The notes under the pieces are model-generated. The model saw only the letters and a list, made by a program, of their open reading frames with translations, had not been told where the DNA came from and ran no database searches. A stretch of 64,000 bases of DNA from Whitmania pigra (Eukaryota; Annelida; Clitellata; Hirudinida; Haemopidae): the NCBI GenBank assembly GCA_021613335.1, contig JAJTWR010000093.1, positions 62,001 to 126,000 on the forward strand. The letters are read 5' to 3'. Made by a program: the position numbers and the translations under genes. Of this stretch, positions 19,239 through 28,189 are shown piece by piece. The first letter of the stretch is position 1, and each line of letters begins with the position of its first letter.

Positions 19239-19841
19239 CTAAAATAATATTGATTTCAATAATGTTTTGCTTCTTCTTCGCACATACGGCGGCGCATTAG
19301 GTTTTATTAAAGATTCTCGTAAAGACTTTAATGCCAATAAAATATGATTCTCAACCGTTTTTTCTGATATGGCTAAACTTTCCGCAATTTCTCTGTACTT
19401 CATTCCTTCAAATCTGCTTAATTTAAAAACCTTTTGGCATTGAGGCGGTAGTTTTTCAATTTCGCTTTTTAAAAAAACGATGAGTTCGCTTTCTTCAACA
19501 ATATCCTGCAATGCCTCTTCGGTAATATATTCCGCTAATTTTTGATGGTGAGAGGCAATTGTTTTTTCCCTGTTTATATGATTAATGGCGGCATTAATAA
19601 CCATTTTAAAAAGATACGATTTTACCGATTTGATTTCTTTAAGTGAAAAAGGAGATTCCCATATCTTCAAGAAAACATTTTGTACGATTTCTTCAGCCGC
19701 AAAAATATCAGAAGTATATGAGGTGGCAGCCACAACCAGTTTTTCGAAATGCAACAGGTAAAATTTAGAAAAAAGCCCTTCTTGGTTGTCGTCAATAAGC
19801 TTAAATAATTCTTGCCCGGTAATGATATCTTTCTTTGTCAC
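19239..19841 (-). CDS. ECF-type RNA polymerase sigma-70 factor
   Basis: The protein has 200 residues with the two ECF domains. Region 2 is seen in KFYLLHFEKLVVAATSYTSD and AEEIVQNVFLKIWES. Region 4 with its helix-turn-helix is seen in LPPQCQKVFKLSRFEGMKYR and EIAESLAISEKTVENH. The start codon is GTG at 19841; no better ATG is near. It is the transcription partner of the FecR protein encoded downstream and probably directs expression of the SusC/SusD/metallohydrolase operon. Confidence 0.93.
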   Translation of the reverse strand: MTKKDIITGQELFKLIDDNQEGLFSKFYLLHFEKLVVAATSYTSDIFAAEEIVQNVFLKIWESPFSLKEIKSVKSYLFKMVINAAINHINREKTIASHHQKLAEYITEEALQDIVEESELIVFLKSEIEKLPPQCQKVFKLSRFEGMKYREIAESLAISEKTVENHILLALKSLRESLIKPNAPPYVRRRSKTLLKSILF

Positions 19842-19969
19842 TCGATGTAATAAAATTATTCAAAAACAGAAATTTTTTGGTTTTAACGTCTTTTTTAAAA
19901 TACGCTTTAAAAAAAATCAACCTTAATCCAATATTACAAAATATTAAATAATAAAAATAGATAATACAA

Positions 19970-20530
19970 CTAATTTGTGCAATAAGGCAATATCATTAAA
20001 TAAACAATCACGCCTGTAATTGCAACGTACAACCACACAGGAAAAGTAATTTTTGCCAGTTTGCGATGTTTATCAAAACGCTTGGCCAAGGCGCGTATAT
20101 ATGTAAACAGAACAAATGGAATAACAATTACAGAAAAAGCAATATGCGTAATAAGAATAAAATAATAAATATACCTAACAGCTCCTTCCCCTCCAAACTT
20201 AGTCGGATCGGAGGTCATATGATAGGCCACATACATAATCAAAAAACAGAGAGATAAAAAAATAGCAATTTTCATCAGGTTTTCATGCAACTTTTGTTTG
20301 CCGTTTTTAACTGCCCAAACCGATATAATCAACACTATGGCCGTTACCCCATTAATGGATGCATAAATAGGCGGCAAAAAACTTAAAGGCTTAATATCAA
20401 AACCTAATTTCTGCAAATTAATACCAAACAATAAGGCTACAAATACGGGGATGGCTACAGAAAAAACAACAATCCATTTATTGTATTTCTGTTCAAGCTT
20501 TGTTTGCCCTGCAATTTTTTTATCTTCCAT
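19970..20530 (-). CDS. DUF420 membrane protein of the cytochrome oxidase cluster
   Basis: The protein has 186 residues with about five hydrophobic segments. The DUF420 pattern is visible: SFLPPIYASINGVTAIVLIIS, then KLHENLMKIAIFLSLCFLIMYVAYH, the ILITHIAFSVIVIPFVLFTY block and FDKHRKLAKITFPVWLYVAITG. His residues in helices recur as in this family. Members are regularly encoded with haem-copper oxidases and are linked to oxidase maturation (CtaM in Bacillus and Staphylococcus). It is the last gene of the act/cox cluster and overlaps the SCO-like gene by 11 bp. Confidence 0.9.
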   Translation of the reverse strand: MEDKKIAGQTKLEQKYNKWIVVFSVAIPVFVALLFGINLQKLGFDIKPLSFLPPIYASINGVTAIVLIISVWAVKNGKQKLHENLMKIAIFLSLCFLIMYVAYHMTSDPTKFGGEGAVRYIYYFILITHIAFSVIVIPFVLFTYIRALAKRFDKHRKLAKITFPVWLYVAITGVIVYLMILPYCTN

Positions 20531-21227
20531 CTTTGATATTTCTTAATTCTTCTGCGATCAACACTTTTATTTCAGCTCCAAGTTTAGACCTAGCGTCTTT
20601 GTTTGCTGCTTCGTAAATACCCCTAATACGCTGGCGGCTATCCATTAAAACAAACTTATTACTGAAAGTAAAAACCGGCTTACCTTTCACATTCTCTTTT
20701 ATCGCGTCCAATAACATCCCTTTTTTTATCAAGTTATTTATTTGAGCGGTATCGCCGCCTAACAATTCCCATTTATTTGGATTTATCCGCATTTTTTCTG
20801 CAAATGCAGCAAGTTTTTCGGGCGTATCGTTCTCGGGGTCTATCGTTATACTTACAAAATGCAACATCTTGTTTTTAGCATAAGCGTCTGCCAAGTTTTT
20901 CATTTCATTCAAACCGATAAAAACCCCTTGCGATGCGCTGCCGGTATAAAAAAGATTAGCCACCACAATCTTTGCTTTGAAAGAAGCCAAATTAACTTTA
21001 TCTCCTTTTTGATTAACTAAACTGAAACTATCAAGGGCGTGGTAAACTGTATCGGGAATTTGTTTACCTTTTACATTACGAAACGCAGGGCTTATTACTT
21101 TTGAACCTAAAAAAGGCAAATTTTTATAACGATTCTTACCCGTCTGTTGAAGTAAATAATATAAAATTCCGGGCAAGGCTAAAATGGCAAGCAGGATTAA
21201 TATTTTTTTTACCGAATTATATTTCAT
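20520..21227 (-). CDS. SCO1/SenC-family protein lacking the copper ligands
   Basis: The protein has 235 residues: an N-terminal membrane anchor (ILLAILALPGILYYLL) then a thioredoxin-like SCO domain. Family marks are retained: DSFSLVNQKGDKVNLASF, FVSITIDPENDTPEKL, WELLGGDT and RIRGIYE. Normal SCO proteins carry CxxxC after Phe-Phe/Tyr-Thr and a distal His, which bind copper for the CuA site. Here the loop reads FYTGSASQGVF, so both Cys positions (97 and 101) are Ser and Gly, and FTFSNKF has Phe178 where His is expected. Copper delivery by the normal mechanism is therefore unlikely. It overlaps coxD by one base (TAATG) and DUF420 by 11 bp. Confidence 0.88.
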   Translation of the reverse strand: MKYNSVKKILILLAILALPGILYYLLQQTGKNRYKNLPFLGSKVISPAFRNVKGKQIPDTVYHALDSFSLVNQKGDKVNLASFKAKIVVANLFYTGSASQGVFIGLNEMKNLADAYAKNKMLHFVSITIDPENDTPEKLAAFAEKMRINPNKWELLGGDTAQINNLIKKGMLLDAIKENVKGKPVFTFSNKFVLMDSRQRIRGIYEAANKDARSKLGAEIKVLIAEELRNIKDGR

Positions 21228-21583
21228 TAAACCACGGGCATATGCAAATGCAAGTATCCTCCCTCAATTAACATTAAAACAATTAAATAGATAATAAAAA
21301 TGAAAGATACGCTTAAGCACAACTGCAAACCCAGTTTTTCGAATTTCAGGTGCATAAAGTAGGCTACAATGTAAAACGCTTTCAATAAAGTTAAAACAAT
21401 ATATATATAATTACCAATTTCTTGCGACAAGTGTTTACCGGGTATCGCCCACAAAGCGATAATAAACTCGATAATCGTAATTAACAAAAGGATGCCGAAA
21501 ACTTTCCATATTTTTCTGACAGACATGCCTCCATGATTGCCCTGAGCGTGTTCGCCCGTTGTTTGTAAATGATGCTCTGACAT
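21227..21583 (-). CDS. ctaF: Cytochrome c oxidase subunit IV (prokaryotic type)
   Basis: This is a small protein of 118 residues with a His-rich N-terminus and three predicted membrane helices (IWKVFGILLLITIIEFIIALW, NYIYIVLTLLKAFYIVAYFMHLKFEK, LQLCLSVSFIFIIYLIVLML). The KAFYIVAYFMHL segment is the family signature. It is an accessory subunit of the caa3-type oxidase in the inner membrane. It starts 21 bp after the preceding subunit III gene and its stop overlaps the SCO-like start. Confidence 0.88.
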   Translation of the reverse strand: MSEHHLQTTGEHAQGNHGGMSVRKIWKVFGILLLITIIEFIIALWAIPGKHLSQEIGNYIYIVLTLLKAFYIVAYFMHLKFEKLGLQLCLSVSFIFIIYLIVLMLIEGGYLHLHMPVV

Positions 21584-21604
21584 AATTTTTCTCCAACTAA
21601 TAAA

Positions 21605-22312
21605 TTAAACCAAATAAAAGAAAGTAAATACAAATATCCAAACAAGATCTACAAAGTGCCAGTATAAACCCACTTTTTCAACCATCAGATAGTGGCCTCT
21701 TTTTTCGAAGGTACCATTAATTACCATACATAAAACAATAATATTGATGATTACCCCGCTAAATACGTGAAGACCATGGAAACCGGTAATTGTAAAAAAC
21801 AGATTTGCAAACTGCCGAGCTGAAACAGTTGATACCGGCCCGTTAAAAAAGTGCGCCAAATCTTCGGTTTTTGGAATTGAGCCCCACCAAAAACCTTCGT
21901 GGCGCAGGTGGGTCCACTCAAGGGCCTGACATGCCAAAAACATAAGACCGCCAATAATGGTTGCTATCATCCACCAAATAACCTCTTTTTTCGAGTTTCT
22001 ATGGCCTGCCTCTACCGCCAATACCATGGTTACCGAACTCATGATAAGAATAAAAGTCATAAGCCCGACAAATACCAATGGATATCCGCTATTTACAATG
22101 CCCGGTATTGATTGAAAAACGTGATCAGGATCAGGCCAAGTAAATTTTGAAAAGCGTTGAGCCCCATAGTAAATCAGCAATGAGGAAAAGGTAAAAGCAT
22201 CTGACAGCAGAAAAAACCACATCATTATTTTACCATATTCTACCGACCAAGGCGAACGCCCTCCTGCCCATGGGGTGGTTTTAATTTGGTCTAACTTCGA
22301 TAAAGAATCCAT
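21605..22312 (-). CDS. ctaE: Cytochrome c oxidase subunit III (longer copy)
   Basis: The protein has 235 residues with about six membrane helices. Marks of subunit III are KIMMWFFLLSDAFTFSSLLI near the start, a central LACQALEWTHL, ITGFHGLHVFSGVIINIIVL and the terminal KVGLYWHFVDLVWIFVFTFFY. It belongs to the inner-membrane terminal oxidase. A second, shorter subunit III-like protein is encoded just upstream, so the cluster carries two. Confidence 0.93.
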   Translation of the reverse strand: MDSLSKLDQIKTTPWAGGRSPWSVEYGKIMMWFFLLSDAFTFSSLLIYYGAQRFSKFTWPDPDHVFQSIPGIVNSGYPLVFVGLMTFILIMSSVTMVLAVEAGHRNSKKEVIWWMIATIIGGLMFLACQALEWTHLRHEGFWWGSIPKTEDLAHFFNGPVSTVSARQFANLFFTITGFHGLHVFSGVIINIIVLCMVINGTFEKRGHYLMVEKVGLYWHFVDLVWIFVFTFFYLV

Positions 22313-22345
22313 TTAATAAAGTATAATTATTTTGTCAAAAAAAAA

Positions 22346-22927
22346 TTAACTGTTCAAAAGTAAAAAAACATACAGATATATCCATAATATATCTATAAAA
22401 TGCCAGAAAATAGAAGCTAAACTTTGCTTATATAAAGCATTTTGTTGCCCAATGCCTTTGTAAGATCCCATTAAACTGTTCAGCAAAAACATTAAGCCTG
22501 CAATAATGTGCAACAGGTGAATCCCGGATAAAACATAAATCATGGAAATAGCGGCATTATTATTTACAAATACCGCTCCGCTATTGTATAGGCTAACCCA
22601 GCCTTTAAACTGCAATGCTCCAAATGCCAGTCCAAGCAGGATGGTTAACCATAAGAACGTCCGTTGTTTAGACCTGTTTCTGTTTTTTAGCGCTTTTGAT
22701 GAAATAAACAACAGTAAGCTACTTATCAGCAAAATAAGGGTACTATAAATAAAAGCATCTGGCAGCACTAAGCCATGACCTTTTCTTTTTGCAGAAGAGA
22801 ATACGATGTAATAACTTGTCCATCCTCCAAACATAATAGTTGAGGAAACAACAAATAACCAAAGTACAAATTTCTTTGCCTTTTTACCGACTTCTAATTT
22901 ATCTTCTGTAACTAAATTTTGAACCAT
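22346..22927 (-). CDS. Cytochrome c oxidase subunit III family protein (shorter copy)
   Basis: The protein has 193 residues with five predicted helices. It shares LSGIHLLHIIAGLMFLLNSL and SLASIFWHFIDILWIYLYVFL with subunit III, and opens with KKFVLWLFVVSSTIMFGGWTSYYI. It lacks part of the N-terminal region of full subunits. Its function is probably as a second subunit III of the caa3 oxidase. It follows ctaB by only 3 bp. Confidence 0.88.
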   Translation of the reverse strand: MVQNLVTEDKLEVGKKAKKFVLWLFVVSSTIMFGGWTSYYIVFSSAKRKGHGLVLPDAFIYSTLILLISSLLLFISSKALKNRNRSKQRTFLWLTILLGLAFGALQFKGWVSLYNSGAVFVNNNAAISMIYVLSGIHLLHIIAGLMFLLNSLMGSYKGIGQQNALYKQSLASIFWHFIDILWIYLYVFLLLNS

Positions 22928-22930
22928 TTT

Positions 22931-23830
22931 TTAAAAAACCAAATCAAATAATAAAACCAACTGCACAAGCGGGATATAGAAAAACGAGCAGAACATCACT
23001 TTTTTAGCGCTCGCCAAGTCCATCTTTACATATAATTTGTAGGCAAAATATGTAAATACCAAGCCTGCCAATACAGAAACTCCTAAAATATAGTATCCTC
23101 CGAATCCATAAAAATTGGGCAGCAAACTTACCGGAATCAGAATTAAAGTGCTTATGAAAGTGTAAATTGCGCTAACTTTATCTCGCTTTTTACTGGGCAA
23201 TAATCTAAATCCTGCTTTTTTATAATCATCATCCAACACCCAAGCAATAGCCCAAAAGTGTGGAAACTGCCATACAAATTGGATCAAAAATAAAATGATG
23301 GCAACTTGATAATCTATCGAGGCAAAAATGGCGGTATGCCCTAGCGCGGCTAAATAACCAATTAACGGAGGCAATGCGCCCGGAATAGCGCCTACAAAAA
23401 CCGCCATGGGCGTCAACCGTTTCAGTGGCGTATAAGCAAATGCGTAAAGAAGAATGCTAAACACAGAAATTAAGCCTGTTTCCAAATTTAGTTCCAACAA
23501 CAGCTTGGCGCCCATCATTGCCATGATTAAACCTAAAACTAAACCCTGTCCGGTGGTCATTCTTCCGGCCGGCAAAGGTCTGTCTTTGGTTCTAAGCATC
23601 AATTTATCCAAATCTTTTTCTATTATTTCGTTAAAACAGTTGGCAGCCGATGTAACAAGAAATCCGCCAATTATTAAAATAATCCAATTTTTCCATTCTG
23701 TAAAATCGAGATTAGCTCTCGCTATTTGCATTTTTTGACCGATTAAAAAAGTAATAGACGCCGAAAATACAACCAAAAAGGTTAACCGAAATTTGATAAG
23801 TTTATTAAAATCTGATATAAATTGTTTCAC
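22931..23830 (-). CDS. ctaB: Protohaem IX farnesyltransferase (haem O synthase)
   Basis: This polytopic membrane enzyme of 299 residues adds a farnesyl group to haem b to give haem O, the first step towards haem A. The prenyltransferase motif NCFNEIIEKDLDKLMLRTKD (~63-82) carries the Asp-rich magnesium site and its RPLPAG follow-on; WQFPHFWAIAW and DDDYKKAGFRLLP form the second site. The start is GTG at 23830, overlapping the ctaA stop by four bases. CtaA then converts haem O to haem A for the oxidase encoded upstream. Confidence 0.95.
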   Translation of the reverse strand: MKQFISDFNKLIKFRLTFLVVFSASITFLIGQKMQIARANLDFTEWKNWIILIIGGFLVTSAANCFNEIIEKDLDKLMLRTKDRPLPAGRMTTGQGLVLGLIMAMMGAKLLLELNLETGLISVFSILLYAFAYTPLKRLTPMAVFVGAIPGALPPLIGYLAALGHTAIFASIDYQVAIILFLIQFVWQFPHFWAIAWVLDDDYKKAGFRLLPSKKRDKVSAIYTFISTLILIPVSLLPNFYGFGGYYILGVSVLAGLVFTYFAYKLYVKMDLASAKKVMFCSFFYIPLVQLVLLFDLVF

Positions 23831-24900
23831 TTCCGGCTTTTACTAGGATTATAGGTTCGGGTTCGGTAAACCAGCAAATAAAGGTAATATTGAAAACTGA
23901 ATAACAAAGTAGACGACAAAATATGTATAACTTGCGCGAAAGGGGGCATACTAAAATAAGAAAGAATAACGCCGCTTGCGACCTGGACAATCAAAATTAA
24001 CATAATGTACTTAGCGGTTTGTAAAGGTAAGGCTTTCCCGCTAAATCTGTCTATCACCATTTTATAAACAACGATACCGCATATACACACTAAAACAGCT
24101 AAATCTCTATGATATGAAAACATGCCGCCTGCTTTAGAAACCCAGAGGTTTCTGTCCTTAAAGTTCAGGGATTTAGCAATTTGATCAATGTTTTCTCTAA
24201 CTTCGGTTCCCAACACAATTTGTAAAATGGTTATCAATATAGAGAAGGCTAAAAAACCCTTTAACCACATAATGCGATACATAATAACACAAGGTTCTTT
24301 ATGTAATTGTTTTGCATAATTGTAAGTATAAATTAATATCATTAACATAACTAAGGCCAAAAGCATATGAATGGTTACCACCCATTGCAACAAATTTGTT
24401 GACACCACAATGGAACCCAAAAAGGCTTGAAAAGCGACAACAAAAACGTTTAAAACAGTTAATACGATGATTCTTTTGGCCGTTTTTTTAAAGGCAAAAG
24501 AAAGCGGAACTAAAATGACGATAAAAATACCCGCAGCCACGGTAACCAATCGGTTTATGTATTCAGTCCAAGTGTTGGCTAGGTTAAATTCTTCGGGTTG
24601 GGCAATAGATTTATCGCTTCTTATTTTATCGGCAAGTTCATTTTTTCCTAATCGTTGGAGAAATTTGGCAAAACGTTCGTTTTTTTCAAGACGCTGCGCG
24701 ACATATTTTTCTTTATAATCAACCGGTAATTGTTCTAACTTGGTAGGCGGCACATACTGACCGAAACATTTTGGCCAGTCTGGGCAACCCATACCCGAAC
24801 CCGTACCGCGAACTATCGCGCCGGCCAAAATTATCATAATGGTGGCAATAATAGTAATAAAGTTGATTCTTATAAATCTGTTTTCAGCTTTGGTATTCAT
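23827..24900 (-). CDS. ctaA: Haem A synthase (COX15/CtaA family)
   Basis: The protein has 357 residues with eight predicted membrane helices. It oxidises the methyl group of haem O to the formyl group of haem A. Motifs: GAIVRGTGSGMGCPDWPKCF at the start (with the conserved Gly-Cys-Pro-Asp-Trp-Pro), NTWTEYINRLVTV (Glu and His-equivalent region), VTIHMLLALVMLMIL, and FSYHRDLAVLV. Placed between coxA and ctaB, but separated from coxA by a strong hairpin, so it may be expressed below the level of the structural subunits. Confidence 0.93.
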   Translation of the reverse strand: MNTKAENRFIRINFITIIATIMIILAGAIVRGTGSGMGCPDWPKCFGQYVPPTKLEQLPVDYKEKYVAQRLEKNERFAKFLQRLGKNELADKIRSDKSIAQPEEFNLANTWTEYINRLVTVAAGIFIVILVPLSFAFKKTAKRIIVLTVLNVFVVAFQAFLGSIVVSTNLLQWVVTIHMLLALVMLMILIYTYNYAKQLHKEPCVIMYRIMWLKGFLAFSILITILQIVLGTEVRENIDQIAKSLNFKDRNLWVSKAGGMFSYHRDLAVLVCICGIVVYKMVIDRFSGKALPLQTAKYIMLILIVQVASGVILSYFSMPPFAQVIHILSSTLLFSFQYYLYLLVYRTRTYNPSKSRK

Positions 24901-24922
24901 TTAGGCAAATATCATTAAAAAA

Positions 24923-24962
24923 ATAAGGTACCTGAAAAGTAAACCCTTAGCAGATACCTTAT
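24923..24962 (-). terminator. Intra-operon terminator between coxA and ctaA
   Basis: On the minus strand ATAAGGTATCTG pairs with CAGGTACCTTAT over 12 bp with one G-U pair, around a 16-base loop, followed directly by seven Ts. It starts 16 bp after the coxA stop and precedes ctaA. It should end or reduce transcription past the structural oxidase and Act genes. Confidence 0.8.
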
Positions 24963-24977
24963 CATATGCTTAACAGC

Positions 24978-26876
24978 TTATAAACTTAAGTCTGCTTTCT
25001 CAGCTTGTTTGTGTTTTGCATTCCATTCTTGCTGGATTTGCTCGGCCTGATCGTCTCCTTCAAAATCATGAGCTAAATTAGAACTCATTGTTGTAGAAAA
25101 AGGAACCGTTTGTGGAATAAAATCTTGCTCGGCTCCGGGTTTGCTGTAATCGTAGGGCCAACGATAAACGGTTGGGATTTCGCCGGGCCAATTGCCATGC
25201 AAATGCTTAATAGGGGCAGTCCATTCTAAAGTATTAGCCTCCCAAGGATTTTGGTTTGTCTTTTTACCTTTAAAAATAGAATAGAAAAAGTTGAATAAGA
25301 ATGCAACCTGCGCCAAAGCTGCAATAATGGCAGCCCAGGTAACAAAAACGTTTACGGTTAACCATTTTTGCATAAATTCAAATTCTGTAAATGCATAGTA
25401 ACGACGCGGTACGCCGTCTATGCCTAAAAAGTGTAAAGGAAAAAACACCAAATAAGCCCCGATAAAAGTTAACCAAAAATGAAGATATGCTAATTTAGCG
25501 TTCATCATTCTTCCAAACATTTTAGGAAACCAGTGATAAACGCCGGCAAACAAACCAAAAAATGCGGCAGAACCCATAACCAAATGGAAATGAGCAACCA
25601 CAAAATAGGTATCGTGTAAGTTGATGTCTAAGCTTGCATTACCCAAGAAAATCCCTGTTAAACCGCCTGTAATGAAAAAAGAAACCAATCCAACGGCAAA
25701 CAACATTGCCGGGGTAAAACGGATATTTCCTCTCCAAAGGGTGGCCAGATAATTAAACGTTTTTACAGCAGAGGGAACAGCAATAATCAAGGTAGTAATC
25801 ATAAACACCCCGCCCAAAAAAGGATTCATCCCTGTTACAAACATGTGATGACCCCAAACAATAAACGACAACACAGAAATACCGATTAACGAATAAACCA
25901 TGGCATGATATCCAAAAATAGGTTTTCTTGAGTTAATTGAAATAATTTCTGAAGAAATACCCAAAGCAGGCATAATAACAATATATACTTCAGGATGGCC
26001 TAAAAACCAAAACAAATGTTGCCATAAAATGGGCGAACCTCCTTCATTAGGTAAAATTTCAGTGCCAAAAACCAAATCTGATAAATAGAAACTGGTACCA
26101 AAACTTCTGTCGAAAATTAATAACACGACCCCTGCTACGAGTACGGGAAATGACAAAATACCTAATACAGCCGTTAAAAGGAAAGACCATATTGTTAAAG
26201 GCATTTTCCAAAAACTCATGCCTTTTGTACGCATGTTTAATACGGTGCTTACATAGTTAATACCGCCCATTAAAGAAGAAGCCACAAAAAGTACCATGCT
26301 GATTAACCAAAGGGTCATCCCTAACTGAGAGCCCAACATTGCCTTTGGCACCGCCGACAAGGGGGGGTAAATGGTCCATCCGCTACTTGCAGGCCCTGTT
26401 TGGACGAAAAAAGAAGACATCATAATCACGCAAGATATCAGAAAAAACCAGTATGACAACATATTTATAAACGGCGATGCCATATCTCTTGCGCCTAACT
26501 GTAAAGGAATTAACAAGTTGCTAAACGTGCCGCTTAATCCGGCTGTCAACACAAAAAATACCATGATGGTACCGTGAATAGTTACCAATGCCAAATAAAA
26601 ATCCGGCTTAATTCTTCCGCCTTCAGCCCAATTACCTAAAAACGATTCCAAAATAGGGAATGATTTATCCGGCCAGGCCAATTGAAGCCTGAATAATATT
26701 GATAATATCATTCCGATAACAGCCATGATAATACCTGTAATCAAAAACTGCTTGGCAATCATTTTATGATCTTGACTGAAAACGTACTTAGTCAAAAACG
26801 TTTCGTGATGATGGCCATGAGCTTGATCTTCCTGACTGCTATGATGATCTGTATCCTGTAATGCGATAGTTGACAT
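24978..26876 (-). CDS. ctaD: Cytochrome c oxidase subunit I
   Basis: The protein has 632 residues with about 12 to 14 helices and carries low-spin haem a and the haem a3-CuB centre that reduces oxygen. Motifs: VTIHGTIMVFFVLTAGLSGT (haem a His), WQHLFWFLGHPEVYIVIMP (CuB His, crosslinked Tyr and the D-channel Glu of A1-type oxidases), GHHMFVTGM (the His-His pair) and HDTYFVVAHFHLVMGSAAFF. The N-terminus is rich in His and Asp. Second structural gene of the caa3 oxidase, 40 bp after subunit II. Confidence 0.97.
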   Translation of the reverse strand: MSTIALQDTDHHSSQEDQAHGHHHETFLTKYVFSQDHKMIAKQFLITGIIMAVIGMILSILFRLQLAWPDKSFPILESFLGNWAEGGRIKPDFYLALVTIHGTIMVFFVLTAGLSGTFSNLLIPLQLGARDMASPFINMLSYWFFLISCVIMMSSFFVQTGPASSGWTIYPPLSAVPKAMLGSQLGMTLWLISMVLFVASSLMGGINYVSTVLNMRTKGMSFWKMPLTIWSFLLTAVLGILSFPVLVAGVVLLIFDRSFGTSFYLSDLVFGTEILPNEGGSPILWQHLFWFLGHPEVYIVIMPALGISSEIISINSRKPIFGYHAMVYSLIGISVLSFIVWGHHMFVTGMNPFLGGVFMITTLIIAVPSAVKTFNYLATLWRGNIRFTPAMLFAVGLVSFFITGGLTGIFLGNASLDINLHDTYFVVAHFHLVMGSAAFFGLFAGVYHWFPKMFGRMMNAKLAYLHFWLTFIGAYLVFFPLHFLGIDGVPRRYYAFTEFEFMQKWLTVNVFVTWAAIIAALAQVAFLFNFFYSIFKGKKTNQNPWEANTLEWTAPIKHLHGNWPGEIPTVYRWPYDYSKPGAEQDFIPQTVPFSTTMSSNLAHDFEGDDQAEQIQQEWNAKHKQAEKADLSL

Positions 26877-26916
26877 AATATCTTTTATTTAGTTGACACA
26901 ATATCTTTGGGTACAA

Positions 26917-28143
26917 TTATTTTTTTATATACGCTACTTGGTTGTTTATAACCGAATCTTTAGCTTTTTTACCTGTTGCAGGGGCAAGGGGCTTAAAAGC
27001 CGCAACCGGCAAGTTAAAAGCCTTTCTCAAATCGTCGGTTAAATAAAGCGCTTGCTGTTTAACCCATGTATCATACTCTTCTTGCGATACCACTCTGATT
27101 TTCTTTTGCATATTATAGTGGCTGGAGCCGCAGATTTTAGCGCAAAGTAACAAATAATAAAAGTTCGGATTGTTTGTTTTAACCTTCATCTGCTCGGTGG
27201 TAATGGTTGGGGTAAACTCGAAATAAGAAGTCATACCCGGTACGGTGTTCATTTGAACCCTGAAATGGGGTAAATAAAAACTGTGAATAACGTCTTTGCT
27301 GGTTAATACAAATTTAACGGGTTTATTTACCGGCATAACAATCTCATCGGCCGTTTGGTCGTCAAGACTGTTTTTGTCATTAAAATCAATACCCAAAGCG
27401 TTAATGGCGGTAATAAATTTATAGTTTTTCTTTCCTATTACCCCGTCTGCACCCGGATAGCGTATATCCCATTGAAATTGAGAAGAAGTAACCTCAATTA
27501 GCATTGGTTTATTTTGGGGATCTTCTGCTTTGTGGAAGATCGACCGCCAGGTTAAAAATCCATATAACACCAATATTGTTAACACCAAGGCCGGAGCTAT
27601 AGTCCAAACCTTTTCTATCAGATTATTGTGAGGATAATAATATGCTTTTCTCTTTCCATTGCTTTTATAGATATAAACGAATGTAAAAAGTGCAATTTGT
27701 GTCACAATAAACACGATGGTGGTAAGGGTTAAGGTAATGTTAAACATGTGGTCAATTGTTTTACCATGCTCAGAGGCGGCCTCCGACAGCAACATATTGC
27801 CATGCACCGTATATTCCCAATAAACGCCGTACAATCCGACAACTAAAAAAATTACAAACAATATTCCGTTGATTTTATTCCAATTGATTGGATTTGGTTT
27901 ACCCTGACCTTCTTGGGTAAGCTCATAAATACGTATAACCTTACCCACAATAGCTATAAACAAACAGAACAGCAAAAACAACAAGGTATAAAACCAAAAG
28001 GTTTTATGAACTTGGCTCATCCCCGCAGACTTGGTTGCAGATACGGCAGCTTGTTGGCCTAAAGCAGTCGTACTGCCAAACAATGTAATAATGGCTGCCG
28101 ATACCGATGTAGTTTTATTAGATATTAAACTTTTTAAACTCAT
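26917..28143 (-). CDS. ctaC: Cytochrome c oxidase subunit II
   Basis: The protein has 408 residues, long for a subunit II because of an N-terminal extra helix pair. The CuA site is complete: KDVIHSFYLPHFRVQMNTVPG gives the first His, and LLCAKICGSSHYNM gives Cys-x3-Cys, His and Met. The transmembrane pair lies around 115-200. No CxxCH haem site is present, so unlike classical caa3 subunit II it carries no fused cytochrome c. It accepts electrons from cytochrome c or Alternative Complex III. It follows actF by 46 bp. Confidence 0.95.
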   Translation of the reverse strand: MSLKSLISNKTTSVSAAIITLFGSTTALGQQAAVSATKSAGMSQVHKTFWFYTLLFLLFCLFIAIVGKVIRIYELTQEGQGKPNPINWNKINGILFVIFLVVGLYGVYWEYTVHGNMLLSEAASEHGKTIDHMFNITLTLTTIVFIVTQIALFTFVYIYKSNGKRKAYYYPHNNLIEKVWTIAPALVLTILVLYGFLTWRSIFHKAEDPQNKPMLIEVTSSQFQWDIRYPGADGVIGKKNYKFITAINALGIDFNDKNSLDDQTADEIVMPVNKPVKFVLTSKDVIHSFYLPHFRVQMNTVPGMTSYFEFTPTITTEQMKVKTNNPNFYYLLLCAKICGSSHYNMQKKIRVVSQEEYDTWVKQQALYLTDDLRKAFNLPVAAFKPLAPATGKKAKDSVINNQVAYIKK

Positions 28144-28189
28144 TTCTTTATTTGGTAGTACAATGTACCTATTATAATTGTTTTATATT

